Shown: positions 24,149 to 34,476, counted from the stretch's first letter. The stretch: DNA of 64,000 bases from Deinococcus cellulosilyticus NBRC 106333 = KACC 11606 (GCF_007990775.1 NZ_BJXB01000003.1:1-64000), one strand, 5' to 3'. The notes: generated by a model not told the origin, from the letters alone. Numbers and translations: made by a program.

Positions 24149-25897
24149 TTAAAACGGCCACTTCCACGGAATGATCACCATCCCGAGCACAAACGCCAGC
24201 AAAGTCAGGGGCAAGCCCACTTTCACGAAGTCGATGAACTTGTACCTTCCGGGTCCAAACACCAGCAGACTGGCGGGCTCCAGTGGGGTGATGAAACTGT
24301 TGCTGGCTGCAATGGTGATGGCCACAGCGAAGGTGCGTGGGTTGTACCCGAGTTCGTTGGCCACGCCGATGGCGAGGGGCAGCACCACCAGTGCCGCCGC
24401 CTGATTGGACATGGGCTGCGTGAGGACCACCGTCAGGATGTAAAAGGCGGCCAGAATGCCGTAGGGTCCGATGGGCTTCACCCAGTCTGCCAGGTATCCC
24501 GCGATGGCTTCGGCAGTTCCGGTGTCCTGAAATGCCACACCAAAAGCCAGCATCGCAGCGATCAGGGCCAGCACAGGCCACTCAATGGTGCTGTAGCTTT
24601 CTTCTGGCGAGACCACCCTGAAGATCAGCATCACCACCACACTGATCAGGATGGCGGAGGAAAAGGGCATCAGTCCACTGGCTCCCATCACGATGGGAAA
24701 AAGGAACCCCAGAACAGCCAGAGGGGCTTTGCGGTGCTCCCTGACGGTTTCTGAGACATCATCGATCAGCACGAAGTTGCTTTTCAGGCGGTCTGTTTGT
24801 TCCGGGGTGCCCTGCACCAGCAGCACATCTCCGACCTGAAAGCGGGTGCGGGCCACCGGCGCAATCACTGTTTTTTCGAGGCGGTGAAAGCCCAGCACGG
24901 TGCAGCCGTATTTTTCCCGGAAGCCGTATTCCTTGAGGGTGCGGCCCAGCAGGGGAGAGCGGGGCATCACCAGCAGTTCCACCAGTTTCAGCTGGCTGGG
25001 AGCGATGTTTTCTTCGGCTTTGGTGACGAGGCCAAGAGCAGATTTGACACGCATCAGGTTGGCACTGCTGCCCTCCAGAAGCAGGGTGTCCCCGGTCAGC
25101 ACAATGAAATCGGCCCCTGGAGACTGAATCACCTTGTCTCCTCTGCGTACCGCAAGCACCCAGAGCTGGTATTGTTCGCCCAGTCCGGTTTCCCTGAGGG
25201 TTTTGTGGTGGTAGGCGTGACCTTCTGGGAGGGTGAGGTCCGCGAGGTAATCCCTGAGCTGGTAGTTGGTGCCGATGTCGGTGCTGCGCTCAGGGAGGAG
25301 GCGGGGAGCCACGAACCACAGGTAGGCCAGACCGATCAGGGTCATCGGAACCCCGATCCAGGCAAGCTCGAAGAAGCCAAAGGATTCCTGTTTGAATTTG
25401 GGCAGGATGCCCGAGACCACCAGGTTGGTGCTGGTTCCAATGACGGTGATGGTTCCGCCCAGGATGCTGGCAAACGCCAGGGGCATCAGGGTTTTGGAGG
25501 GATTCAGGTTCAGCCTGCGGGTCAGGCTGAGCATGAAAGGCAGAAAGACTGCAGCTGTTGCTGTGTTGCTCACAAAGCCCGAGATCCCAGCAATGACTGC
25601 AAGCATCATGCGCAGCACCCATTTGACTTTCTTTCCCAGGTACCGTTGCAAAGCTGACCCGATGTTTTCAATCACCCCGGTTTTCAGCAGGGCACGGGTC
25701 AGCACGAAAAGGCCTGCGATCACCACCACCGTTTCCGAACCGAAACTCTGGAAGGCCTCGTCGGGTTTGATCAGGCCGAACAGCACCAGCAGGGCCAGAA
25801 TCAGCAGGGCGGTGACATCGACAGCAAGAAGTTCAGTGGAAAAAAACACCAGTGCCACCACCAGCAGCACCAGCATCAAAAGTTGCTCTGTCCCCAT
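24149..25897 (-). CDS. SLC13/DASS-type permease with two TrkA-C domains
   Basis: A 582-aa membrane transporter. Two hydrophobic halves of about five or six segments each (1-195 and 405-582) carry the family motifs SNTATAAVFLP, GTSTNLVVSG and TQPMSNQAAALVVLPLAIG. Between them lie two RCK/TrkA-C regulatory domains (about 205-400), with repeated DTLLLEG and DVLLVQG strands. Such proteins import anions such as sulfate or dicarboxylates with sodium; the substrate here is not determinable. AAAGGA precedes the ATG. Confidence 0.9.
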   Translation of the reverse strand: MGTEQLLMLVLLVVALVFFSTELLAVDVTALLILALLVLFGLIKPDEAFQSFGSETVVVIAGLFVLTRALLKTGVIENIGSALQRYLGKKVKWVLRMMLAVIAGISGFVSNTATAAVFLPFMLSLTRRLNLNPSKTLMPLAFASILGGTITVIGTSTNLVVSGILPKFKQESFGFFELAWIGVPMTLIGLAYLWFVAPRLLPERSTDIGTNYQLRDYLADLTLPEGHAYHHKTLRETGLGEQYQLWVLAVRRGDKVIQSPGADFIVLTGDTLLLEGSSANLMRVKSALGLVTKAEENIAPSQLKLVELLVMPRSPLLGRTLKEYGFREKYGCTVLGFHRLEKTVIAPVARTRFQVGDVLLVQGTPEQTDRLKSNFVLIDDVSETVREHRKAPLAVLGFLFPIVMGASGLMPFSSAILISVVVMLIFRVVSPEESYSTIEWPVLALIAAMLAFGVAFQDTGTAEAIAGYLADWVKPIGPYGILAAFYILTVVLTQPMSNQAAALVVLPLAIGVANELGYNPRTFAVAITIAASNSFITPLEPASLLVFGPGRYKFIDFVKVGLPLTLLAFVLGMVIIPWKWPF

Positions 25898-25986
25898 TCC
25901 GGTCCTTTCTGCAAAGCGGCCTGAAGTGAACAGAGCAAGGGATGTGTTGTTCTGCCTGTTCTGACTTCAGACAGCTTCCTGAGGGA

Positions 25987-27045
25987 TCAGGCACCGACCA
26001 GTTTGATCAGGGCCCTTTTCAACACCTCAATTGCCTTTTCGTATTCTGCAAGTTCCAGGTGCTCGAACGGTGTGTGATCCAATCCAGAGTCGCCAGGGCC
26101 ATAAGCGACCATCGGGGCATCCCAGTGGGGGGCCACCACATTCATGTCACTGGTGCCGGTTTTGACTTTGAATTTGGGGGTTCCTCCCAGTTCGCGGATG
26201 GCCAGTCTGAGGGCCCTGCTGATGGGGGTGTCCTTCTCACCACGGTAAGGCACTTCATGCCCAACGAACTGCAGGTGCATGCCCGGCAGGCGCTGTTCAA
26301 AGATCTGCTGCTGGGCGGCAGTGGGGTGCAGTCCAGGAGGCAGCCTCAGGCCCACACTGGCCCGCGCAACCTGCTGCATGCCGTCTGCGTCCCCATGAAT
26401 GCTCTGGACCATCACCGAGATGGTGTTGAAGGCTCCGGTGGCTCCATGGGCCTCATCCCGGTCTTTCGCCCACTTCTTCACCCGGTTGCAGAATTCCACA
26501 ATGTCATCCGAGGCACTGGTGCCCTCGCCTGCGGTGTGGAAATTGTCCTTGGTGATCTCGGCCTTGCAGATCAGGCGTCCCTTGTATCCCAGGGTGATGG
26601 CGTCCCAGGCACTGGGTTCCCCGATGAAGATGTAATTGGGCTGGTACTGGGTGACCGCATGTCTGGCCCCTCTGGAGGTGGGGGCTTCCTCTTCGGTGGC
26701 CCCGATGCACACAAAACGGGCCTTTTCCAGGGCAGAATCGGGAAGCTGCTGGACAGCGCTCACAAAGGTGCAGAAGCTGCCCTTGGCGTCTACCGAGCCG
26801 CGCCCGTACAGTTTCCCGTCCTCAATGCGAACCTGGATGTCTCCGGGCACCGTGTCAATGTGGCCCAGAAGCACAACAGTCAGCGGCCCATGTCCACGCT
26901 CTCCCACGGCACTGCCCGAAGGGTCCACATGGGCATTCTGGAACCCATTTTTGGACATGTACTCTGCAAGGTATTTTGCAACCTCGGCCTCATGGTAGGA
27001 CACGCTGGGAATGGCCACCGCGTGCCTGAGAAGTTCAATGCTCAC
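25987..27045 (-). CDS. lysK: [LysW]-lysine / ornithine hydrolase (M20 peptidase)
   Basis: A 352-aa zinc hydrolase of the M20 family. It matches LysK, which frees lysine (or ornithine) from the LysW carrier protein in the alpha-aminoadipate pathway used by Thermus and Deinococcus. Metal-site motifs are LLGHIDTVPG, GRGSVDAKGS, GATEEEAPTSRGA and IFIGEPS, with a late GTSDMNVVAPHWDAP. The length is typical of LysK and shorter than ArgE or DapE. Its ATG overlaps the stop of the preceding membrane-protein gene (ATGA). No lysW or other lys genes are in the window. Confidence 0.88.
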   Translation of the reverse strand: MSIELLRHAVAIPSVSYHEAEVAKYLAEYMSKNGFQNAHVDPSGSAVGERGHGPLTVVLLGHIDTVPGDIQVRIEDGKLYGRGSVDAKGSFCTFVSAVQQLPDSALEKARFVCIGATEEEAPTSRGARHAVTQYQPNYIFIGEPSAWDAITLGYKGRLICKAEITKDNFHTAGEGTSASDDIVEFCNRVKKWAKDRDEAHGATGAFNTISVMVQSIHGDADGMQQVARASVGLRLPPGLHPTAAQQQIFEQRLPGMHLQFVGHEVPYRGEKDTPISRALRLAIRELGGTPKFKVKTGTSDMNVVAPHWDAPMVAYGPGDSGLDHTPFEHLELAEYEKAIEVLKRALIKLVGA

Positions 27046-27710
27046 TGGTTTTTCTCCTGCTGGTCAATCAACACCCTGAGGACTTCACTCATCACCAGCA
27101 CCACCAGGGCCAGGAAGATGCTGGACACGAACATCCAGGCGGCCTGGATGAGCATTTCACGGTTGTCGGTGTACTGCAGGCCCCCAAAGACCGCACCCAC
27201 CAGCACAATCAGCAAAGACAGCAGCTTGAAGCGGCTGATCAGGGTGCGGGATTCTGCCTGCAAAGAAGACCTGCTGACAGGAGCAGAACTGTCGTCCACA
27301 TCTGCTTCAACAGGAGCCGGAGCAGGTTTTGGAGCAGGCTGGGGCCGGGGTGCTGGAGCAGGTTTGGGTTTGGGCTGTTTCGGCTGGGGTGCGGGTTTGG
27401 GAGCGGGTTGCACGGCCCTTTGTTTGGCTTCCGACACCAGAGGCTTGAGCCCTTCGAAGAAGGTCTTCAGGTCGGTGGCCTGAAAACCCTGCACAGAGAC
27501 CGAAAGCGCATCCTGACCGCCCGCCTGAATTTTCAGAAGCCCCTGTGCATCAATATTGATTTTGCTGATTTTCGACAGGGGAATGCGCTGTGCCCTGCGA
27601 GCATCCATGTAAACAAGTTCATCAGAAGAGGCGGCCAGCACAGCTTGCGGACTCTCTGCCCGCAGCCCTGCATCAATCCCCTCATCTCTCAGACGTTCGT
27701 CCCAGTTCAT
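27042..27710 (-). CDS. membrane protein with PH-like N-terminal domain and Pro/Lys linker
   Basis: A 222-aa protein of unknown function. The N-terminal 85 residues (SDELVYMDARRAQRIPLSKI, then INIDAQGLLKIQAG) look like a small PH-like beta domain facing the cytoplasm. A Pro/Lys/Ala-rich linker follows at about 98-138. The last 65 residues hold two transmembrane helices (LLSLLIVLVGAVFGGL and MFVSSIFLALVVLVM). The start at 27710 follows GGAGG by 5 nt; an upstream ATG at 27746 has no ribosome site. It overlaps lysK by 4 nt, so the two are coupled, though no functional link is obvious. Confidence 0.8.
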   Translation of the reverse strand: MNWDERLRDEGIDAGLRAESPQAVLAASSDELVYMDARRAQRIPLSKISKINIDAQGLLKIQAGGQDALSVSVQGFQATDLKTFFEGLKPLVSEAKQRAVQPAPKPAPQPKQPKPKPAPAPRPQPAPKPAPAPVEADVDDSSAPVSRSSLQAESRTLISRFKLLSLLIVLVGAVFGGLQYTDNREMLIQAAWMFVSSIFLALVVLVMSEVLRVLIDQQEKNQ

Positions 27711-27734
27711 GTGACCTCCACAATACTGAACAAC

Positions 27735-27740
27735 AGCATA
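27735..27740 (-). promoter_or_regulatory. -10 box of the membrane protein-lysK operon
   Basis: TATGCT on the minus strand, 25 nt before the ATG at 27710, divergent from the phosphodiesterase promoter. Confidence 0.4.
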
Positions 27741-27773
27741 GTGCATTTCTGTGTGTTTTCCAGAGAAAAACCC

Positions 27774-27804
27774 TTACAAGTCTAAGACGCCCGGGTGTTA
27801 TAAC
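27774..27804 (+). promoter_or_regulatory. leaderless promoter of the glycerophosphodiesterase gene
   Basis: TTACAA (27774-27779), 19 nt, TATAAC (27799-27804), then 6 nt to the ATG at 27811. Confidence 0.55.
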
Positions 27805-27810
27805 GGCCTC

Positions 27811-28482
27811 ATGAAACTGCTCGGCCACCGGGGAACCCCCAGAACCCACACCGAAAACACCCTTGAAGGCTTCCAGAATGCTCTGGTCTCAGGGCTGGAC
27901 GGCATTGAACTCGACACCCAGCCCACCAGAGACGGTGACATGGTCCTCTTTCACGACGAGCACCTTCCCGATGGTCGCCTGATTGCCGCCCTGAAGCTTG
28001 AAGAAATCCAGCAGGATTATCCCTATGTTCCGCTGCTCTCAGACCTGCTGGACTGGGCAAAAGAACACCCGGACTTTTTCCTCAACATCGAACTGAAAAA
28101 CGACTCCAATGTCTCCGATGGCCGCGAGAAGCACCTGATCGAAGTGCTGAAACGATACGGGATGCACGAACAGATCGTGATCAGCAGCTTCAATCCCATC
28201 AGCCTGGTGCGATTGTACGCCCTGGACAGCAGTTACCGGCTGGGTTTCCTGTATGACGGGGAACTGGGCCTGGAATGGCTGGCAAAAGTGGGCCTCCACC
28301 TGCCCCTCTACAGCCTGCATCCCCACCATTCAAGAGTGATGGAAGAACTGATTGCAGATGCACACCGCAAGAACAAGAAAATCTTCACCTGGACAGTCAA
28401 TGATCCTGCGCTGGTGCAAAAGTTCAAGGTGTGGGGTGTGGATGGTGTGATCGGGGATGTGCCGGAGGTGTTGCTGGGTTAG
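27811..28482 (+). CDS. glycerophosphodiester phosphodiesterase (UgpQ-like)
   Basis: A 223-aa GDPD-family TIM-barrel enzyme that hydrolyses glycerophosphodiesters to glycerol-3-phosphate and an alcohol. The catalytic pattern is clear: LLGHRGTPRTHTENTLEGF (HR and EN), GIELDTQPTRDGDMVLFHDE (E-x-D and the catalytic HD). IFTWTVNDPALVQKFKVWGVDG closes the domain. No signal peptide is seen, so it is a cytoplasmic UgpQ-like form. The start at 27811 is 6 nt after TATAAC; the ATG at 27751 precedes the promoter and is rejected. Confidence 0.93.
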   Translation: MKLLGHRGTPRTHTENTLEGFQNALVSGLDGIELDTQPTRDGDMVLFHDEHLPDGRLIAALKLEEIQQDYPYVPLLSDLLDWAKEHPDFFLNIELKNDSNVSDGREKHLIEVLKRYGMHEQIVISSFNPISLVRLYALDSSYRLGFLYDGELGLEWLAKVGLHLPLYSLHPHHSRVMEELIADAHRKNKKIFTWTVNDPALVQKFKVWGVDGVIGDVPEVLLG

Positions 28483-28487
28483 ACAGC

Positions 28488-28510
28488 AAAAACCCCCAGA
28501 ATCCTGGGGG
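28488..28510 (-). terminator. intrinsic terminator of the gdh operon
   Basis: CCCCCAG / CTGGGGG stem (28493-28510) and T5 on the minus strand, downstream of the second gdh gene. Confidence 0.8.
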
Positions 28511-28520
28511 AAGTCCAATG

Positions 28521-28545
28521 TAGGGGCGCAGCGTGCTGCGCCCTG
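28521..28545. repeat. short palindromic repeat TAGGGGCGCAGC-GT-GCTGCGCCC
   Basis: A 9-bp perfect stem GGGCGCAGC / GCTGCGCCC. The same sequence recurs inverted at 50451-50474, and a relative is at 42882-42950. No T-run is present. Confidence 0.7.
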
Positions 28546-28556
28546 TTCCAGAAAAT

Positions 28557-29830
<1,274 letters not shown>

Positions 29831-29834
<4 letters not shown>

Positions 29835-31078
29835 GGGTACACTCCTCTGAGGGCAGTGGCGTTGTGCAGGCGGTTGAGGGCGATCACGTAGGCGGCGGTT
29901 CTGAGGTCGATGCCCTGCTTGTAGGCAATCTGCAGGATCTGCCCGACCGCTTCACGCATGTGCCGTTCGAGGGCGTCGCGGATTTCTCCCTCGGTCCAGA
30001 AGAACTGGTTGGAGTCCTGCACCCACTCGAAGTAACTGACGGTCACGCCTCCACCGTTGGAAACGATGTCTGGAATCACAATGGTGCCTTTTTTGCGCAG
30101 CACTTCATCGGCGGCAAGGGTCACAGCAAAATTGGCCCCTTCCAGTACGAATTTTGCACAGACGTTCTGCACGTTCCCAGAGTGGATGGCTCCAGCATCC
30201 ACGGCAGGCAGCAGGAGGGTGACCTCCAGTTTGAACAGGTCATCATGGGGGAGGTGGCGTCCTTCAGGGAAGCCCTGGATACTGCCCGTTTCCTCTTTGT
30301 GGCGGATCAGGGCAGGAATGTTGAGGCCTCCGGGGTGGTAAAGGCCACCCGAGGAATCGCTCACGGCAATCACTTTTGCCCCCAGTTCGCTGAAGGCCAG
30401 AGCAGCGTAACGTCCAACCATGCCGAATCCCTGAATGGCGACAGTGGAGCGGTTGAGGTCGTAGCCATAAGCAGGGAGCACCCGTGCTGCTGCGTAGGCC
30501 GCACCACGTCCTGCACCTTCTTTGCGCCCAACAGAGCCTCCCAGAGACACGGGTTTCCCGGTGACCACGCCAGGAATGGTGCTGCCGTGGTTCTCGCTGT
30601 AGGTGTCCATGATCCAGGCCATGATCTGCTCGTCGGTGCCGAGGTCAGGCGCGGGAATGTCCTGCATGGGCCCGATCAGGTCCACGAGTTCGCTGGTGTA
30701 ACGGCGGGTGAGGCGCTCGAGTTCCTTGGAAGAGAGTTCCTTGGGATTGACGTCAATGCCCCCCTTGGACCCTCCGAGGGGAAGACCCATGACCGCACAT
30801 TTGACGGTCATCAGGGCAGAGAGGGTTTCGATTTCTTCCTGGGTGACGCCAGCTTTGTACCGGAGTCCTCCTTTGGCCGGTCCCAGGGCAATCGAGTGCA
30901 CGCACCGGTAACCCTTGAAGACCCGCACGGTTCCGTCGTCCATGACCACGGGCATGGAGAGACTGACCGAGCGTTTGGGATAGCGCATGAACGCCATCGA
31001 AGCACTGGTGGCTTCGGAATGGGGCAGTGCGCGGTCAACTTGTTGTGTGATGTTCTGCCAACTCAGTGGGTTGGTCAT
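29831..31078 (-). CDS. gdhA: glutamate dehydrogenase, first of a tandem pair
   Basis: A 415-aa paralogue of the downstream gene. It keeps the same key motifs (GPAKGGLRYK, GLPLGGSKGG, QDIPAPDLGTD, IQGFGMVGRYAALAFSELGA), so nothing obvious is lost from the active site. The start at 31078 (MTNPLSWQ) follows GGAGG by 6 nt; an upstream ATG at 31114 lacks a ribosome site. It is the first gene of a two-gene operon with a promoter at 31167-31193 and a hairpin in its leader. By analogy with Thermus it may be the regulatory subunit of a hetero-oligomer. Confidence 0.9.
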
Positions 31079-31111
31079 CCAGACCTCCGATTGGATCGCT
31101 TTTGGCAGTGC

Positions 31112-31131
31112 CATACAGGTCTTTTCAGACC
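31112..31131 (-). promoter_or_regulatory. hairpin in the gdh leader
   Basis: A perfect 8-bp inverted repeat ACAGGTCT / AGACCTGT with a 4-nt loop, about 35 nt before the gdhA start and inside the transcript. No T-run is present, so it is not a terminator. Confidence 0.5.
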
Positions 31132-31166
31132 TGTGGGCAGCAGTTCAAAGGCGCTTTGTCGGTTGG

Positions 31167-31193
31167 ATTATACCTGTCTGGTTCTGCTGTCAA
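31167..31193 (-). promoter_or_regulatory. gdh operon promoter
   Basis: TTGACA (31188-31193), a short 15-nt spacer and consensus TATAAT (31167-31172) on the minus strand. The short spacer may need an activator. The rest of the gap (31194-31494) is A+T-rich and I see no gene in it. Confidence 0.65.
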
Positions 31194-31494
31194 GACCCCA
31201 GGGAGCTTTGTCCTGAAAATCCAGATTGACATGCAAAAAATGCCCTCTGGGATTTTGATGTCCGGGACGTGTTTAACCGTGGTGAAATATTTCCATTTTT
31301 GGAAATTTTGGATGAAGTTCACATTCCGAATTCCTGTCCAAAGTACACCAAATTTTCTCGGGCAAGACGATGGTTTTGATGTAGAACAAAGCATAAACCT
31401 GACCGCAAAGGCATAAAAATACGCCTGTTTTTCCCAGAGGGCTGAAAAAATAACGGAGCATCATTGTTTCTGGCGTAGTAACAGAAAAGAAAAC

Positions 31495-31526
31495 AAAAAA
31501 TGCTGTACCTGACAACAGATACAGCA
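31495..31526 (-). terminator. intrinsic terminator of the polyprenyl synthase gene
   Basis: TGCTGTA / TACAGCA stem with a 12-nt loop, then T6 on the minus strand, 18 nt after the stop. Confidence 0.7.
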
Positions 31527-31544
31527 CACATCTGCTGAAAGGGA

Positions 31545-32507
31545 TTACAGGGCCCGCTCTGCCTCAGCAAGGGCCAGATGTTCGAGTGCCTGACGCGCCG
31601 GGCTGACCGGAAGCACCTGCAAAGCCTCCACGGCACGCTTCACCCGGGCAGCAATCTCCCGCCGGGATTTCTGAATGACCCCCATGCTGTGGGCCAGATC
31701 AAGCACGCGCTCCACATCCCCCTCTTCTGAGGCGCGGCGGGCCAGGATTTCCCGAACTTCCTCTGCATGCTCCGTTTCCAGCAGGTACAGCACAGGCAAA
31801 GTGGCTTTGCCTTCCCTCAGGTCCCCTCCGATGGGCTTGCCCAGTTTGCTGGCATCTGCAGTGAGGTCCAGCAGGTCATCCTGAATCTGGAAGGCCCGGC
31901 CATACTCCAGACCATAAGTGGTCAGGGCCTGCAAGATGGGTTCTGGCGCATCAATCATCAGGGCAGGAGCACGCACGGCGGTGGCCATCAGCACGGCTGT
32001 TTTGGCGGTGATGATCTCCAGATAATTCTCCATGCTGTAATCCCGGTAGGAAGCCACCTGAAACTGCAGCACTTCACCTTCACAGATGCGCATGCTGGTT
32101 TCAGCAAACTCAGCGGTCAGGCTGGAAGGATGCTCCGACAGGATTTTCAGCACCCGGGAAAGCATGAAATCACCCGACAGCACAGACACGGCATTGCCAT
32201 ACTTGCGGAACGCCGCCTCCATGCCCCGACGGGTGCTGGCATCATCGATCAGGTCGTCGTGCAGCAGGGTGGCAGAGTGCAGGAGCTCAACTGCAATGGC
32301 CAGATCCAGTTCCCTGAGGTCATGAATGCCCAGTGCACGGGCCGACAGCATCACCAGCGCAGGACGAAACCGCTTCCCTCCGGCACCCACCAGATCTCCG
32401 TTGATCAGACGAATGAATTCCACTTTGGATGCCAGCACCTCGCGCATGCGTTCTTCAAAGGCAGACAGGGCGGGCTGGATCAGAGACAGGGTGGGGGTAC
32501 CTAACAC
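31545..32507 (-). CDS. long-chain polyprenyl diphosphate synthase
   Basis: A 320-aa trans-prenyltransferase that makes the isoprenoid tail for menaquinone. Both aspartate-rich motifs are present: LLHDDLIDDAS and FQIQDDLLDLT, with GGKRFRPALVML upstream. Exact chain length cannot be read from sequence. I chose the GTG at 32507 because it lies 6 nt after TATACT and begins a sequence like other synthases (VLGTPTLSLIQPALSAFEERM, in two parts). The ATG at 32597 would place 30 Arg/Lys-rich residues upstream, across the promoter. Confidence 0.9.
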   Translation of the reverse strand: MLGTPTLSLIQPALSAFEERMREVLASKVEFIRLINGDLVGAGGKRFRPALVMLSARALGIHDLRELDLAIAVELLHSATLLHDDLIDDASTRRGMEAAFRKYGNAVSVLSGDFMLSRVLKILSEHPSSLTAEFAETSMRICEGEVLQFQVASYRDYSMENYLEIITAKTAVLMATAVRAPALMIDAPEPILQALTTYGLEYGRAFQIQDDLLDLTADASKLGKPIGGDLREGKATLPVLYLLETEHAEEVREILARRASEEGDVERVLDLAHSMGVIQKSRREIAARVKRAVEALQVLPVSPARQALEHLALAEAERAL

Positions 32508-32513
32508 ATGGGT

Positions 32514-32519
32514 AGTATA
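32514..32519 (-). promoter_or_regulatory. leaderless -10 box of the polyprenyl synthase gene
   Basis: TATACT on the minus strand, 6 nt, GTG at 32507. Confidence 0.6.
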
Positions 32520-32646
32520 ACGTCTTTTGTCAGGCCTGTCCCTGAACCTGTAAAAGATCCCACTTTTCCCTCTCCCACAAAGGTAAAAATCAGACAAGAT
32601 GAGGCAAAAGTCAGGAAGTCGATGTTTTTCTTAAAGGAAAAACCGC

Positions 32647-32652
32647 TATGCT
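32647..32652 (+). promoter_or_regulatory. -10 box of the lipoprotein gene
   Basis: TATGCT, 9 nt before the ATG at 32662. Confidence 0.45.
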
Positions 32653-32661
32653 GAAACCAGC

Positions 32662-33393
32662 ATGATGAGGCACAAATTTCTCGGTTTACTGATGCTGGCG
32701 ATGACCGCATGTGCACCCACGGTCACACAGAACCCAACTCCAGCACCGACAGCTGCCTCCGCAGCCTGGTTTGAAGGCCAGTGGAATGCTGCTGGGGTGC
32801 AACTCAACCTCACCCGTGGAGAAGACAACGTCATCGGAACACTGGTCCGTCCTGGCCTGCAGTGTGCCGCCAATCTGAAGGTGCTCACCCAGCAAAGCGA
32901 CCAGTTGATTGCCCGTCAGGATCGGCTTTACGGAGGTGGAAACTGCGTTTCGGACCAGCTTGTGGTGATCCGCCGCACTGCAGGTCAGATGTCTGTGAAT
33001 TTCGGAACAGGGGACACAGACCTTCCCCTCACATCAAATGCAGCTGCAGGCAGCAGCCTCCTGAAACCCGGCGTTTACAGTGCAGTGGCGGTCCAGCGCA
33101 ATCCCGCAGCGTCCTACGCCCTGCAACTGGTGGTCAGTCAGACGGCCCAGGGCGCAGTGGTGTCTGCCCTCTATCCCGATCAGGGTTGCGCTTCCAGACT
33201 GCAATTTCAACGCAATGAAGGCAATGTGGCCCGTTTCACCGAACAGGTCCAGCATGGCACCTGTCTGAATGGCGGAACGGTTCGTCTGGACATTCAGGCA
33301 GGAACAGGAAACCTGCGCTACCAGTGGAGCAAAAATGAAGTCCCTGCGACGGTGGAGGCCTTTTTGCGTCCCGGTGCCCTTCCCAGAAAATAA
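32662..33393 (+). CDS. predicted lipoprotein of unknown function
   Basis: A 243-aa exported protein. The N-terminus (MMRHKFLGLLMLAMTACAP) ends in Cys after a hydrophobic run, which reads as a lipobox, though MTAC is not the most common form. After a Pro/Thr/Ala-rich spacer, the mature part contains two similar beta-rich halves of about 100 residues. Each has a conserved cysteine pair (LQCAANL with GGNCVSDQL, and QGCASRL with HGTCLNGG), which suggests a duplicated, disulfide-stabilised domain. Function unknown. A bidirectional terminator follows. Confidence 0.8.
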   Translation: MMRHKFLGLLMLAMTACAPTVTQNPTPAPTAASAAWFEGQWNAAGVQLNLTRGEDNVIGTLVRPGLQCAANLKVLTQQSDQLIARQDRLYGGGNCVSDQLVVIRRTAGQMSVNFGTGDTDLPLTSNAAAGSSLLKPGVYSAVAVQRNPAASYALQLVVSQTAQGAVVSALYPDQGCASRLQFQRNEGNVARFTEQVQHGTCLNGGTVRLDIQAGTGNLRYQWSKNEVPATVEAFLRPGALPRK

Positions 33394-33409
33394 ACAGGGT
33401 TTTGAAAAC

Positions 33410-33440
33410 AAAACATCCCCGAAACTTTCGGGGATGTTTT
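33410..33440. terminator. bidirectional terminator between the lipoprotein gene and hom
   Basis: A 15-bp near-perfect inverted repeat centred on 33425 (ACATCCCCGAAA / TTTCGGGGATGT) with A-rich and T-rich flanks on both sides. Confidence 0.85.
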
Positions 33441-33456
33441 GTTGTGATTTTTAATC

Positions 33457-34470
33457 TCAGACTTCAGGCAGATCTTCAAAGGGGTCTGAGGGGGTTCCTG
33501 CTTTCAGGGCAATGGGTTTGGGGCCCAGAATGCCCTGCAGATAATTGATGAGGTCTCCCACCACACCACTGGCGGTGACAGCACCTCCCGCACCGCCTCC
33601 GGCCACAAAAATTTCTCCGCACTCGTCTCCAAAGAACACCATGGCGTTGCGTCCGGAAGCTGCACGGGCAATGGGATGATCCATCGGGAGCAGTCGTGGA
33701 GCCACTTTGGCCTTCCACTGACCACCTTCTGCATAAATGCTGCCAATCAGGCGGATGCGCTGGTCATTGTCCAGCGCCTTGCGCACTGCATCCTGCGGAA
33801 TGGTGTCAATGCCACGCACAGAGACATCTGCGTAAGGAAAATCAGGGTCAAAGGCAAGACGGGCCAGCACGGTCAGTTTATGTGCAGCATCAAAACCACC
33901 CACATCCAGCGTGGGGTCTGCCTCTGCGTAACCCAGGTCCTGGGCTTCCTTGAGGGCCTGCTGGTAATCCTTGCCCTTTTCCATCTGGGTGAGGATGTAA
34001 TTGCAGGTGCCGTTCAGGATGGCTTGCAGGGCAATGGGTTGGCTGGAACGCAGGATGCCCGACAGTGGATCAATCACAGGCGTGCCTGCCATGACAGCGG
34101 CCTCATAATACAGCTGGCCTGTTTTGGCAAAGGGTTTCAGTTCGGTCCAGCGTTCGGCCAGCATGGCCTTGTTGGCTGTGATGACCACCTTGCCTGCCTG
34201 CAGGGCAGGAAGCACCAGATCCAGTGGCCTCTGCACGCCACCCATCACCTCAATCACCACATCGACCTCGTTCAGGAAATCTTTCTCGGTGACGAGGGGA
34301 GCATTGGGAAAGCAGGTCTCTCTGGGCTTGCTGGCATCCCGGACCAGCACCCCTTTCAGCTGGAGGTCAAAACCCAGGGCTTCAAACTGGGCCCGTTGCC
34401 GGTGGAGGATGTCCAGCACTCCAGTGCCCACGGTGCCACATCCGATCATGCCAATACGCAAGGTCTGCAT
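33457..34470 (-). CDS. hom: homoserine dehydrogenase
   Basis: A 337-aa NAD(P)-dependent enzyme that reduces aspartate semialdehyde to homoserine, on the route to threonine and methionine. The nucleotide-binding GMIGCGTVGTGV opens the protein. The catalytic region has NGTCNYILTQMEKG and ADPTLDVGGFDAAHKLTVLA, the family signature with its lysine. The C-terminal ACT domain of longer homologues is absent. The start at 34470 is 6 nt after TATACT, so the message is probably leaderless; an in-frame ATG at 34500 lies upstream of that box. Confidence 0.94.
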   Translation of the reverse strand: MQTLRIGMIGCGTVGTGVLDILHRQRAQFEALGFDLQLKGVLVRDASKPRETCFPNAPLVTEKDFLNEVDVVIEVMGGVQRPLDLVLPALQAGKVVITANKAMLAERWTELKPFAKTGQLYYEAAVMAGTPVIDPLSGILRSSQPIALQAILNGTCNYILTQMEKGKDYQQALKEAQDLGYAEADPTLDVGGFDAAHKLTVLARLAFDPDFPYADVSVRGIDTIPQDAVRKALDNDQRIRLIGSIYAEGGQWKAKVAPRLLPMDHPIARAASGRNAMVFFGDECGEIFVAGGGAGGAVTASGVVGDLINYLQGILGPKPIALKAGTPSDPFEDLPEV

Positions 34471-34476
34471 GCAGGG

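Noticed and set aside
31125..31527. Overlapping minus-strand frames in the gap between gdhA and the polyprenyl synthase
   Set aside because: They run through the gdh promoter and a terminator, have no ribosome site and a random composition.
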